From positions 248,001 through 312,000 of the forward strand of contig JAXMFT010000004.1 of the NCBI GenBank assembly GCA_046347635.1: a DNA stretch of 64,000 bases, written 5' to 3'. The translations under genes were made by a program, and so were the position numbers. The stretch's first letter is position 1; the number at the start of each line of letters is the position of its first letter. Below are positions 40,311 through 48,965 of this stretch, piece after piece. Source of the DNA: JAGVSZ01 sp019137045. GTDB taxonomy: Bacteria; Pseudomonadota; Gammaproteobacteria; Burkholderiales; SG8-39. The notes beneath the pieces were generated by a model. It was not told where the DNA came from, did no database searches, and saw only the letters and a program-made list of their open reading frames with translations.

Positions 40311-40829
40311 ATGCGCAGAGTCCTCGCCGCGCTCGACGCCAACGCCGAGCGCTACCTGATGCTGGTCTGCTACACGTTCTGCTGCTTCGTGATCGTGCAG
40401 GAGGTGGTGCGCCGCTTCGTCCTCAACTACTCCTCGGCCTGGGCCGAGGAGACCGCGCGCTCCGCGTTCATCTACCTCGGCTGGATGGGCGCGGCGTTCG
40501 CGGTGCGCGAACGCGCGCACATCCGTTTCGACATCCTGTTCGGCCTGCTGCCGCAGCGCCTGCACGGCTGGCTGTGGCTGTTCGGCGAGCTGATGACGCT
40601 CGTGTTCGCGTGCATCGCCTTCTACTACTCGATGCACACGATCCGGCAGCTGCTCGAGTTCGGGGGCACGACGCCGGTCCTGCGCGTGAACAAGGCCTGG
40701 TTCGAGGCCGCGGTGCCGCTCGCCTTCGCCCTGATCGTCGTGCGCACGCTGCAGGCGATGCGGCGCGACCTCGCCGACCTGCGCGCCGGGCGCGAGGCGT
40801 ACGCCGGCAAGGCCCTGTTCGACGAGTAA
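40311..40829 (+). CDS. TRAP transporter small permease (DctQ family)
   Basis: A 172-residue protein with four transmembrane helices: YLMLVCYTFCCFVIVQEVVRR, SAFIYLGWMGAAFAV, LWLFGELMTLVFACIAFYYS and a last segment AAVPLAFALIVVRTL. SSAWAEETAR is the typical DctQ motif before helix 2. It partners with the large permease that starts 4 nt downstream. Confidence 0.92.
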   Translation: MRRVLAALDANAERYLMLVCYTFCCFVIVQEVVRRFVLNYSSAWAEETARSAFIYLGWMGAAFAVRERAHIRFDILFGLLPQRLHGWLWLFGELMTLVFACIAFYYSMHTIRQLLEFGGTTPVLRVNKAWFEAAVPLAFALIVVRTLQAMRRDLADLRAGREAYAGKALFDE

Positions 40830-40833
40830 CGCG

Positions 40834-42105
40834 ATGGCCGTCGCGCTGAGCCTGCTCTTCATCGTCGTCCTGCTCGCGGTCGGGGTGCCGTTCTGGGTGT
40901 GCCTCGGGCTGGGCACCGTCGCGATGCTCGCCGGCACCGGCGTGCTGCCCCTCACCCTGGTCGGCGAGGCGCTGTTCGAGGGCGTCGACTCGTTCGCGCT
41001 CATCGCCATCCCGCTCTTCATCCTGACCGGCGACGTGATGGTGCGCAGCGGCCTCGCCCATCGCCTGCTCGGCTTCGCCGAGGCGAGCCTCGGCTGGCTG
41101 CGCTCGGGGTTCGGGACCTCGACCGCGATGGGCTGCGGCCTGTTCGCCTGCATCTCCGGGTCGGACGCCGCCGACGCGGCGGCGATCGGCCGCATCACGA
41201 TGGACAAGCTGGTCGAGAAGGGCTACCCGAAGCCCTACGCGTGCGCGCTCGTCGCCTCCGGCGCGTGCACCGGCATCCTGATCCCGCCGTCGATCGCCTA
41301 CATCATCATCGGGTTGGTGCTGGGGATCTCCTCGGCGACGCTGTTCCAGGCCGCGTTCGTTCCCGGCGTGATCGTCCTGGTCGCGGTGATCGTCACCAAC
41401 GCGATCGTGAACCGCGTGCGCGGCTACGAGCGCTCGACCACGGGCTTCTCGGCCGCGGGCTGGGTGCGCTCGCTCAACGACGCCAAGTGGGCGCTCGCGA
41501 TCCCGGTGATCATCCTGGGCGGCATCTACTCGGGCGTGTTCACGCCCACCGAGGCGGCCGCGGTCGCCGCGGCGATCGCGCTGATCATCGGCATGCTGCA
41601 GCGGCGCATCCGGCTCGCCGACTTCCCCGCCATGCTCGGCACCTCGGCGCGGGTGTGCGGCGTCGTGCTGCCGATCATCGCGGTCGCGCTGCTGTTCGCG
41701 CAGGCGCTGACGGTCCTCGACGTGCCGCAGCGGTTCGTCGAGTGGGTGGTCTCCTTCGGCGCGGAGAAGAACGAGATCATCGTGCTGATGCTGGCGATCT
41801 GGATCGTCTCCGGGATGGTGATGGAGACCACCCCGAACATCGTCGTCCTCGGCCCGCTGCTCTTCCCGCTGGCGCAGAAGATCGGCATGGACCCGATCCA
41901 CTTCTGCGTCTTCATGATCACCACCCTGGGCCTGGGCTTCATCACGCCGCCGTTCGGCCTCAACCTGTTCGTGATGGCGGGGCTCACCCGGACGCCGATC
42001 ACCGCCATCGCGCGCCAGGCGGTGCCGTTCGTGATCGCGCTGGTCGCGGTGTCGGCCGTCATCGGCTTCGTGCCGTCGATCTCGCTCTTCAGCCTCGGCC
42101 GCTAG
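40834..42105 (+). CDS. TRAP transporter large permease (DctM family)
   Basis: A 423-residue permease with about 12 transmembrane segments. DctM signatures: FALIAIPLFILTGDVM, GFGTSTAMGCGLFACISGSDAADAAAIG, GILIPPSIAYIIIG, and GVFTPTEAAAVAAAIA. It drives Na+- or H+-coupled uptake with the DctQ and DctP partners. Coupling to hpsN downstream supports C3 sulfonate as substrate, replacing the MFS carrier HpsU of other organisms. Confidence 0.93.
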   Translation: MAVALSLLFIVVLLAVGVPFWVCLGLGTVAMLAGTGVLPLTLVGEALFEGVDSFALIAIPLFILTGDVMVRSGLAHRLLGFAEASLGWLRSGFGTSTAMGCGLFACISGSDAADAAAIGRITMDKLVEKGYPKPYACALVASGACTGILIPPSIAYIIIGLVLGISSATLFQAAFVPGVIVLVAVIVTNAIVNRVRGYERSTTGFSAAGWVRSLNDAKWALAIPVIILGGIYSGVFTPTEAAAVAAAIALIIGMLQRRIRLADFPAMLGTSARVCGVVLPIIAVALLFAQALTVLDVPQRFVEWVVSFGAEKNEIIVLMLAIWIVSGMVMETTPNIVVLGPLLFPLAQKIGMDPIHFCVFMITTLGLGFITPPFGLNLFVMAGLTRTPITAIARQAVPFVIALVAVSAVIGFVPSISLFSLGR

Positions 42106-42133
42106 CGCCGCGCACCGCACTCGAGGGATCCCC

Positions 42134-43447
42134 ATGGCAACCACGTACCTGAAGAAGGCCGCAAAGACGCCCGAGTCGGAGACCGGCACCGCGCAGGCCG
42201 TGGTTGCGGAGATGCTCGCGGAGATCCGGGCGCAGGGCGAGGCCGCGGTGCGCGCCTACGCCGAGCGGCTCGACAAGTGGACCGGCGAGATCGTGGTGCC
42301 GCGCGCGGAGATCGAGCGCCGTGCGCGCGAGGTGCCCGCGAGCGTGCGCCGCGACATCGAGTTCGCGACCGAGCAGGTGCGCAGGTTCGCCCTCGCGCAG
42401 GCGCAGTCGATCCGCGAGTTCGCGGTCGAGCTGCACCCCGGCGTGACCGCCGGCCAGCGCCTCCTGCCGGTGAACGTCGCCGGCTGCTACGTGCCGACCG
42501 GCCGCTACGCGCACATCGCCTCGGCCTACATGAGCGTCGCGACCGCGAAGGCCGCCGGCGTGCCCACCGTGGTCGCCTGCTCGACCCCGTACAAGGGGCA
42601 GGGCATCCATCCCTACGTCCTGTACGCGATGAAGGTCGCCGGCGCGGACGTGGTGATGACGCTCGGCGGCGTGCAGGCGGTCGCCGCGATGGCCTACGGG
42701 CTCTTCACCGGCAAGCCGGCGGACATCATCGTCGGCCCCGGCAACAAGTTCGTCGCCGAGGCGAAGCGGATGCTGTTCGGGCAGGTGGGCATCGACGTCT
42801 TCGCCGGCCCCTCCGAGGTGGCGGTGATCGCCGACGACGCCGCCGACCCGGCCATCGTCGCCTCCGACCTCGTCGGCCAGGCCGAGCACGGGCACGAGTC
42901 CCCGGCGTGGCTGTTCACCACGTCGCGCGCGCTCGCCGACCAGGTGATGACGCTCGTGCCGCGGCTCATCGAGGCGCTGCCGCCGACCGCGCGCGACGCC
43001 GCTGGCGCCGCCTGGCGCGACTACGGCGAGGTGATCCTGTGCGACACGCGCGCGGAGGTCGTCGGCGTCTCCGACCGCTATGCCTCCGAGCACCTCGAGG
43101 TGCACGCGCGCGACCTCGACTGGTGGCTCGCGCACCTGACCTGCTACGGCTCGCTCTTCCTCGGCGAGGAGACCACCGTCGCGTTCGGCGACAAGACCTC
43201 GGGGCCGAACCACATTCTCCCGACCAAGGGCGCGGCGCGCTACTCGGGCGGGCTCTCGGTGCACAAGTTCATGAAAACGCTCACCTGGCAGCGCATGACG
43301 CGCGCGGCCGCGCGCGAGCTCGGCCAGGTGACCGCGCGCATCTCGCGCCTCGAGGGCATGGAGGCGCACGCGCGCACCGCCGACGACCGGCTGCGCAAGT
43401 ACTTCCCGGACGAGGCGTTCGACCGCGGCGAGCCGGTGCGGGCCTAG
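42134..43447 (+). CDS. hpsN: Sulfopropanediol 3-dehydrogenase (HisD homologue)
   Basis: A 437-residue HisD-family enzyme, but not histidine biosynthetic: it starts TTYLKKAAKTPESETG and has NVAGCYVPTGRYAHIASAYM, VGQAEHGHESPAWL (Zn Gln/His), SEHLEVHARD (catalytic Glu-His), FGDKTSGPNHILPTKGAARY (Zn Asp) and EGMEAHARTADDRL (Zn His). The long stretch around GDKTSGPNHILPT is characteristic of HpsN. It oxidises (R)-2,3-dihydroxypropane-1-sulfonate to (R)-sulfolactate with two NAD+. The true HisD is at 4228-5535. Confidence 0.93.
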   Translation: MATTYLKKAAKTPESETGTAQAVVAEMLAEIRAQGEAAVRAYAERLDKWTGEIVVPRAEIERRAREVPASVRRDIEFATEQVRRFALAQAQSIREFAVELHPGVTAGQRLLPVNVAGCYVPTGRYAHIASAYMSVATAKAAGVPTVVACSTPYKGQGIHPYVLYAMKVAGADVVMTLGGVQAVAAMAYGLFTGKPADIIVGPGNKFVAEAKRMLFGQVGIDVFAGPSEVAVIADDAADPAIVASDLVGQAEHGHESPAWLFTTSRALADQVMTLVPRLIEALPPTARDAAGAAWRDYGEVILCDTRAEVVGVSDRYASEHLEVHARDLDWWLAHLTCYGSLFLGEETTVAFGDKTSGPNHILPTKGAARYSGGLSVHKFMKTLTWQRMTRAAARELGQVTARISRLEGMEAHARTADDRLRKYFPDEAFDRGEPVRA

Positions 43448-43451
43448 GCCG

Positions 43452-44225
43452 ATGCGGCCCTCGATCGCGAGCCTCTTCGATCTCGGCGGACGCGTCGCGC
43501 TCGTCACCGGCGCGAACTCGGGCATCGGCGGCGAGATCGCGCGCACGCTCGCCGCGGCCGGCGCGGCGGTCGTGCTGGTGGCGCGCCGCAAGCCCGAGCT
43601 CGAGGCGGCGGCGGCACGGATCGCCGGCGACGGCGGGAGAGCCGCGGTCATCGCCTGCGACCTCTCCGACCGCCGCGCGGTTTTCGACTGCGCGGCGCAG
43701 GCGCCGGGCTTCTTCGGCGCGCCCGACATCGTGGTGAACGCGGCGGGCGTCAACATCCGCCGGCCGATGCTCGAGATCACCGAGGCGGACTGGGACGCCA
43801 CGCTGTCGCTCAACCTCGCCGCGCCCTTCTTCCTGTCGCAGCGGCTCGCGCCGGCGATGATCGCGCGCGGCTGGGGGCGGATCGTCAACATCGCATCGAT
43901 GCAGTCGGTGCGCGCGTTCGGCAACAGCGGGCCCTACGGCGCCTCGAAGGGCGGCGTCATGCAGCTCACGCGCGCGCAGGCCGAAGCGTGGTCGAAGCAC
44001 GGCGTCACAGCCAACGCGATCGCGCCCGGCTTCTTCGCCACGCCGCTCACCGCGCCGGTGGTGAACGACCCGGTGCGCTGGCAGAAGATGGCCGACAGCA
44101 CCTTCATCGGGCGCAACGGCGAGCTCGCGGACCTGCGCGGGGCCGCGGTGTTCCTCGCGAGCCGCGCGTCCGATTTCGTGACCGGACAGACGATCTTCGT
44201 GGACGGCGGGTTCTCCGCCGGATGA
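43452..44225 (+). CDS. hpsO: SDR-family DHPS 2-dehydrogenase (HpsO-like)
   Basis: A 257-residue SDR with intact catalysis: TGANSGIGGEIARTLA cofactor loop, VNAAGVN, Ser in NIASMQSVRAFG, and YGASKGG with Tyr-x3-Lys, ending TGQTIFVDGGFSAG. In Cupriavidus, HpsO and HpsP together epimerise (S)- and (R)-DHPS through a 2-keto intermediate. The letter assignment (SDR = HpsO, zinc ADH = HpsP) is from memory and could be reversed. Starts 4 nt after hpsN. Confidence 0.75.
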   Translation: MRPSIASLFDLGGRVALVTGANSGIGGEIARTLAAAGAAVVLVARRKPELEAAAARIAGDGGRAAVIACDLSDRRAVFDCAAQAPGFFGAPDIVVNAAGVNIRRPMLEITEADWDATLSLNLAAPFFLSQRLAPAMIARGWGRIVNIASMQSVRAFGNSGPYGASKGGVMQLTRAQAEAWSKHGVTANAIAPGFFATPLTAPVVNDPVRWQKMADSTFIGRNGELADLRGAAVFLASRASDFVTGQTIFVDGGFSAG

Positions 44226-44235
44226 GGAGGCGCGC

Positions 44236-45228
44236 ATGAAGGCGCTCGTGTACACCGCCCCCGACGAGGTGACCTACCGCGACGAGCCGGCGCCGGCCGC
44301 CGCCGAAGGCGAGGTGCTGCTGCGCATCGAGGCGGTCGGCATCTGCGGCTCCGACATGCACGCCTACCACGGCCACGACCCGCGGCGCGTGCCGCCGCTG
44401 ATCCTCGGCCACGAAATCTGCGGCACGATCGGCGAGGGGCCCGGCCGCGGCCGGCGCACCACCGGCAATCCGCTGATCACGTGCGGCACGTGCGAGTTCT
44501 GCGTGCAGGGCCGCGACAACCTGTGCGCCAACCGGACGATGGTCGGCATGACGCGCGCCGGCGCGTACGCGGAGCTGATGTCGATCCCCGCCCGCAGCCT
44601 GGTGGAGGTGCCGCAGGACATGGCGCCGGTGAAGGTCGCGCTGGTCGAGCCGGCGGCGACCGCGCTGCACGCGCTCAACCTCGTCATGCGCGCCTCGCTC
44701 CGGCCGCTGCCCGAGTGCGCGGTGCTCGTGATCGGCGGCGGCGCGGTCGGCATGCTGAGCGCGCTGCTCGCCCGCAGCTACGGCGTGCGGCGGCTCAGCG
44801 TCGCCGAGACCAACCCGCTGCGGCGCGCCTCGGTCGAGCGGGCGGTCGGCTGCCCGACCTTCGATCCGCGCGCCGGGGGCGCGCCGGCCGACGGAACGAT
44901 CGACGTCGTGGTCGACGCGGTCGGGGCGAAGGCGACGCGCGCCGCGGCGTTCGCCGCGGTGAAGCCGGGCGGTGTGGTGATGCACATCGGGCTGCAGGAC
45001 TGGGCGAGCGAGATCGACATGCGCAAGCTCACGCTGGCCGAAGTCACGCTCATCGGCACCTACACCTACACCACCGCAGACCTGCGCGCCACCGTCGCGG
45101 CGCTGCACGGCGGGGTCTTCGGCGATCTCGCGTGGGTCGAGGAGCGGCCGCTCGCCGCGGGCGCGGCCGCGTTCCGCGACCTCGCTGCCGGACGGTCGGC
45201 GGCGGCGAAGATCGTGCTGCGGCCCTAG
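44236..45228 (+). CDS. hpsP: Zinc-dependent alcohol dehydrogenase, DHPS 2-dehydrogenase (HpsP-like)
   Basis: A 330-residue medium-chain dehydrogenase. Catalytic zinc residues: Cys in GICGSDMHAYHGHD and GHEICGTIGEG (His-Glu). The structural zinc site is CGTCEFCVQGRDNLC. A Rossmann fold follows with VLVIGGGAVGMLSALLAR. It fits the sorbitol/threonine-dehydrogenase type and is the expected second dehydrogenase for DHPS epimerisation. hpsO ends 10 nt upstream; the sulfite oxidase starts 6 nt downstream. Confidence 0.78.
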   Translation: MKALVYTAPDEVTYRDEPAPAAAEGEVLLRIEAVGICGSDMHAYHGHDPRRVPPLILGHEICGTIGEGPGRGRRTTGNPLITCGTCEFCVQGRDNLCANRTMVGMTRAGAYAELMSIPARSLVEVPQDMAPVKVALVEPAATALHALNLVMRASLRPLPECAVLVIGGGAVGMLSALLARSYGVRRLSVAETNPLRRASVERAVGCPTFDPRAGGAPADGTIDVVVDAVGAKATRAAAFAAVKPGGVVMHIGLQDWASEIDMRKLTLAEVTLIGTYTYTTADLRATVAALHGGVFGDLAWVEERPLAAGAAAFRDLAAGRSAAAKIVLRP

Positions 45229-45234
45229 CACGCC

Positions 45235-46326
45235 ATGGCCGGCAATCCGTTCTTCGAGCGGGAAGCCCGGCCCCACGTCGAGGGCGACTTCGCGCGCGAC
45301 GAGCTCGCGCTCGCGTACCGCAACTCGGCGCTGCCGCTCGAGGCGCTCGCCTACGACGTCACGCCGCTCGGCCTCCACTACACGCTCAGCCATTTCGACG
45401 TGCCGCGCCTCGACGAGGCGAGCTTCCGGCTCGCGGTGGGCGGGCGCGTGGCGCGGCCGCTCGCGCTCGCCCTCGACGAGCTGCGCGGGCTGCCGGCACG
45501 AACCGTGCGCGTGACGATGGAGTGCGCCGGCAACGGCCGCGGGCTCATGCGCCCGCGCTATCCGAGCATGCCGTGGCTGCACGAAGGCGTCGGCACCGCG
45601 GAGTGGACCGGGACGCCGCTGCGCCACGTCCTCGAGCGGGCGGGCCTGGCAAGCGGCGTCGCGGACGTCGCCTTCCTCGGCGCCGACCGCGGCTTCGACC
45701 GCGGCGTGGAGCACGACTACGGGCGCAGCCTCGCGGCGGCCGAGGCGCTGGGCGAGGACGTGCTGCTCGCGTACGCGATGAACGGCGCGCCGCTCGCCCC
45801 GCAGCACGGTTTCCCGCTGCGCCTGGTCGTGCCCGGGTGGTTCGGCATGGCGAGCGTGAAGTGGCTCACGCGGATCGAGGTGCTCGACCGCCCGTTCGAC
45901 GGCTTCCAGCAGGCGATCGGGTACCACTACCGGAAGCACGCCGGCGACCCGGGCGTGCCGATCACCCACGCGAAGGTGAAGTCGCTCGTCGCGCCGCCGG
46001 GCATTCCGGACTGGTACACGCGGCGGCGGCTCGTCGAGCGCGGGACGGTGCGGCTGCACGGCCGGGCGTGGTCCGGCGCCGGCGTGGCGATCGCGCGCGT
46101 CGAGGTGGCCATCGACGGCGACTGGCGCGAGGCCGCGGTCGACCCGCAGCGCGACCGATTCGCGTGGCAGGCTTGGCGGTACGATTGGGACGCCGCTCCG
46201 GGCGAGCACGAGCTCGCCTGCCGGGCGACCGACGCGCAGGGGGCGACCCAGCCGCTCGCGCCCGACTGGAACACGAACGGCATGGGCAACAACGCGGTGC
46301 AGCGCGTGCAGGTGACGGTACGATGA
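45235..46326 (+). CDS. Cytoplasmic sulfite oxidase-family molybdoenzyme
   Basis: A 363-residue protein of the sulfite oxidase fold: the Mo-pterin domain with the Mo ligand Cys97 in TMECAGNGRG, conserved VPGWFGMASVKWLTRIEV, and a C-terminal beta-sandwich dimerisation domain (VRLHGRAWSG, AIARVEVAIDG). No signal peptide and no heme domain are visible, so it should act in the cytoplasm and pass electrons to an unknown acceptor. It would oxidise the sulfite released by SuyAB to sulfate and thus protect the cell. It overlaps slcC by 4 nt. Confidence 0.85.
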   Translation: MAGNPFFEREARPHVEGDFARDELALAYRNSALPLEALAYDVTPLGLHYTLSHFDVPRLDEASFRLAVGGRVARPLALALDELRGLPARTVRVTMECAGNGRGLMRPRYPSMPWLHEGVGTAEWTGTPLRHVLERAGLASGVADVAFLGADRGFDRGVEHDYGRSLAAAEALGEDVLLAYAMNGAPLAPQHGFPLRLVVPGWFGMASVKWLTRIEVLDRPFDGFQQAIGYHYRKHAGDPGVPITHAKVKSLVAPPGIPDWYTRRRLVERGTVRLHGRAWSGAGVAIARVEVAIDGDWREAAVDPQRDRFAWQAWRYDWDAAPGEHELACRATDAQGATQPLAPDWNTNGMGNNAVQRVQVTVR

Positions 46327-47267
46327 GGATCGTGATCAGCGAGTTCATGGACGAGGGCGCGGTGGCGTCGCTCGCGCGCGCCTTCGACGTGCGCTACGAC
46401 GCGACGCTGGTCGAGCGCCGCGCCGAGCTCGCCGCCGCGCTCGCGCAGGCCGACGCGCTGATCGTCCGCAACCGCACGAGGGTCGACGCCGAGCTGATCG
46501 GGCACGCGCCGCGGCTGCGCGTGGTCGGCCGGCTCGGCGTCGGTCTCGACAACATCGACCTCGCGGCGTGCGCGGCGCGCGCTATCGAGGTGATCCCCGC
46601 CACCGGCGCCAACGCGCTCGCGGTCGCAGAGTACGTGGTGTGCACCGTGATGCTCCTGCTGCGCGGGGCGTACCGCGCGAGCGCGGACGTCGCCGCCGGC
46701 AAGTGGCCGCGCACGGCGCTCGGAGAAGGGCGCGAGACCGCGGGGAAGACGCTCGGCGTGGTCGGTTTCGGCGGCATCGGGCGGCTGGTCGCGAAGCTCG
46801 CGCAGGGGCTGGGGATGACGGTGATCGCGTCCGACCCGGCGATCGCCGCCGGCGAGCGGATCTGGCGCGAGTCGGGCGTCGCCTACCGGGGGCTCGACGA
46901 CCTCCTCGCCGAAGCGGACGCGGTGACGCTGCACGTGCCGCTCGCGCCGGAGACGCGCCACCTGATCACCGGCGGCCGGCTCGCGCGGATGAAGCGCGGC
47001 GCGGTGCTGATCAACACCGCGCGCGGCGGCATCGTCGACGAGGCCGCGCTTGCGGAGGCGCTCGCGAGCGGGCAGCTCGGCGGCGCGGCGCTGGACGTGT
47101 TCGAGACCGAACCGCTGCCCGCCGGGTCGCCGCTCGCCCGCGCGCCGAACCTGGTGCTCACACCGCACGTCGCCGGGGTCACGCGCGAATCGAACGTGCG
47201 CGTGTCGAGCCTGATCGCCGAGCGCGTCGCGCAGGCGCTCGCGCGGGGGACGGGTGCCCCGGCTTAG
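46323..47267 (+). CDS. slcC: (S)-sulfolactate dehydrogenase-like D-2-hydroxyacid dehydrogenase
   Basis: A 314-residue member of the D-3-phosphoglycerate dehydrogenase family. RVVGRLGVGLDNIDL and TGANALAVAEYVV in the catalytic domain; NAD-binding VGFGGIGRLVAKLA; active-site Arg in NTARGGIVDE, Glu in DVFETEPL, and His in LTPHVAGVT. ATG 46323 overlaps the sulfite oxidase stop. In Chromohalobacter, SlcC with ComC forms a two-dehydrogenase racemase for sulfolactate; the same pair is present here, back to back. A generic hydroxyacid dehydrogenase is the alternative. Confidence 0.8.
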   Translation: MRIVISEFMDEGAVASLARAFDVRYDATLVERRAELAAALAQADALIVRNRTRVDAELIGHAPRLRVVGRLGVGLDNIDLAACAARAIEVIPATGANALAVAEYVVCTVMLLLRGAYRASADVAAGKWPRTALGEGRETAGKTLGVVGFGGIGRLVAKLAQGLGMTVIASDPAIAAGERIWRESGVAYRGLDDLLAEADAVTLHVPLAPETRHLITGGRLARMKRGAVLINTARGGIVDEAALAEALASGQLGGAALDVFETEPLPAGSPLARAPNLVLTPHVAGVTRESNVRVSSLIAERVAQALARGTGAPA

Positions 47268-48255
47268 CGTCGAGGCGGCCGCTGCGCTCGCCGCGCGCGC
47301 GCTCGAGCGCGCCGGCGCGGGCGCGGCCATGGCCGCGGCGACGGCGCGAGCGCTGGTGAAGGCCGAGGCGCAGGGCCTCGCGTCCCATGGGCTCTCGCGC
47401 GTGCCGCAGTACTGCGCACACCTGCGGCTCGGGCGCGTCGACGGCGCGGCGGTGCCGCGCGTGGCGCGCGCGCGCGGCGGTGCCGTGTTGATCGATGCGG
47501 CCGACGGCCTCGCGTTTCCGGCGTGCGCACTGGCGGTGGCCGAGGCGGTGGCGCGCGCACGCGAGCACGGCGTGGCGTTCGCCGGCGTGACGAACAGCCA
47601 TCACTTCGGCGTCGCGGCCGACCACCTCGAAGCGGTCGCCGACGCGGGCATGGTCGGACTGGCCTTCGGCAACTCGCCGGCGGCGATGCCGGCGTGGGGG
47701 GGGAAGCGCGCGCTCTTCGGCACCAATCCGATCGCCGCGCTGTTCCCGCGCCGCGGCGCGCCGCCGCTCGCGATCGACCTGTCGCTCTCGGAGGTGGCGC
47801 GCGGCAAGGTGATGCTCGCCGCGCGCGCGGGCAAGCCCATTCCGGCGGGCTGGGCGCTCGACGCCGACGGCAATCCGACGACCGACGCGAAGCGGGCGCT
47901 CGAAGGCATGATGCTGCCCGCCGGCGGCGTGAAGGGCGCGCTGCTCGCGCTCGTGGTCGAGCTCCTGTGCTGCGCGCTGACCGGGGCGCACATGGGTTTC
48001 GAGGCCGACACGTTCTTCCAGGACGAGGGCAACCGTCCGCGGATCGGACAGGCGTTCCTGGTCGTTGACCCCGAGGCGCTCGCCGGCCGCGGGGTCTTCG
48101 ACGAGCGCGTCGAGACGCTCGTCGCGACGATGACGCTCGACCCGGAAGTCCGCCTGCCCGGCGCGCGCCGCGCCGCGCTCGCCGCGAAGGCCGCGCGCGA
48201 AGGGATCGAGGTCGCGCAGCCGCTCGTCGACCAGCTGAAGGCGCTCGACGGATGA
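47254..48255 (+). CDS. comC: (R)-sulfolactate dehydrogenase-like malate/lactate dehydrogenase
   Basis: A 333-residue Ldh_2/MDH2-family enzyme. LASHGLSRVPQYCAHL (substrate His/Arg), NSHHFGVAADHLE, KRALFGTNPIAALFP and PAGGVKGALLALVVELL are diagnostic for this family, which includes ComC of coenzyme M synthesis and sulfolactate degradation. Start GTG 47254, overlapping slcC by 14 nt. It should interconvert (R)-sulfolactate and sulfopyruvate with NADP, completing stereo-inversion with SlcC. Confidence 0.82.
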   Translation: MPRLSVEAAAALAARALERAGAGAAMAAATARALVKAEAQGLASHGLSRVPQYCAHLRLGRVDGAAVPRVARARGGAVLIDAADGLAFPACALAVAEAVARAREHGVAFAGVTNSHHFGVAADHLEAVADAGMVGLAFGNSPAAMPAWGGKRALFGTNPIAALFPRRGAPPLAIDLSLSEVARGKVMLAARAGKPIPAGWALDADGNPTTDAKRALEGMMLPAGGVKGALLALVVELLCCALTGAHMGFEADTFFQDEGNRPRIGQAFLVVDPEALAGRGVFDERVETLVATMTLDPEVRLPGARRAALAAKAAREGIEVAQPLVDQLKALDG

Positions 48256-48965
48256 GCGTCCTCCAGGTCGACGTGTGGCGCGGCCGCGAGGACGGGCGCT
48301 TCCAGCGCTTCGAGGTGCCGCGCGCGGAGAGCCAGACGGTGCTCGACGTGGTCACCTACATCCAGCGCCACCTCGAGCCGGCGCTCGCCTACCGCTTCGC
48401 CTGCCGCGTCGGCATGTGCGGATCGTGCGCGATGACGGTGAACGGCGTGGCGCGCTGGACCTGCCGCACCCACGTCGCGCGGGTCGCGCGCGACGGCCGG
48501 CTGGAGATCGGCCCGCTCGCCAACCTGCCGGTGATCCGCGACCTCGCCACGGACATGCGCGAGTTCTTCGACAAGTGGGCGCGCGCGCAGGGACAGTTCG
48601 CGCCCACCGCGACGCGCCGGGACGAGCCGGCGCGCGTTGCGCCGCAGTCGCCCGGGCGCGCCGCGGCGGACGCCGCGATCGAGTGCATCGGCTGCGGCGT
48701 GTGCTACGCCTCGTGCGACGTGGTCGCCTGGAACCGCGACTACCTCGGCCCCGCGGCGCTCAACCGCGCCTGGACGCTGGTCAACGACGTGCGCGACGGC
48801 GCGCGCGGCGCGCGGCTGCGCGCGGTGGCGGCCGGCGCGGGGTGCCACGCCTGCCACACGCACATGAGCTGCACCGAGCGCTGCCCGAAGCGGCTCTCGC
48901 CCACCGCGTCGATCGCCGGCCTGAAGCGCGCGACCGCGGCGGCGCTTCTCAAGGGCGAGCTGTGA
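48252..48965 (+). CDS. Succinate dehydrogenase/fumarate reductase-type iron-sulfur subunit
   Basis: A 237-residue SdhB/FrdB homologue. The [2Fe-2S] cysteines are in FACRVGMCGSC plus the following WTC; the [4Fe-4S] motif is CIGCGVCYASC and the last cluster motif CHTHMSCTERCPKRLSPT. It carries electrons from an SdhA-like flavoprotein (52158) to the cytochrome b subunits. It overlaps comC by 4 nt, tying it to the sulfonate operon. Whether its substrate is succinate or a substituted succinate is unclear. Confidence 0.9.
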   Translation: MSVLQVDVWRGREDGRFQRFEVPRAESQTVLDVVTYIQRHLEPALAYRFACRVGMCGSCAMTVNGVARWTCRTHVARVARDGRLEIGPLANLPVIRDLATDMREFFDKWARAQGQFAPTATRRDEPARVAPQSPGRAAADAAIECIGCGVCYASCDVVAWNRDYLGPAALNRAWTLVNDVRDGARGARLRAVAAGAGCHACHTHMSCTERCPKRLSPTASIAGLKRATAAALLKGEL

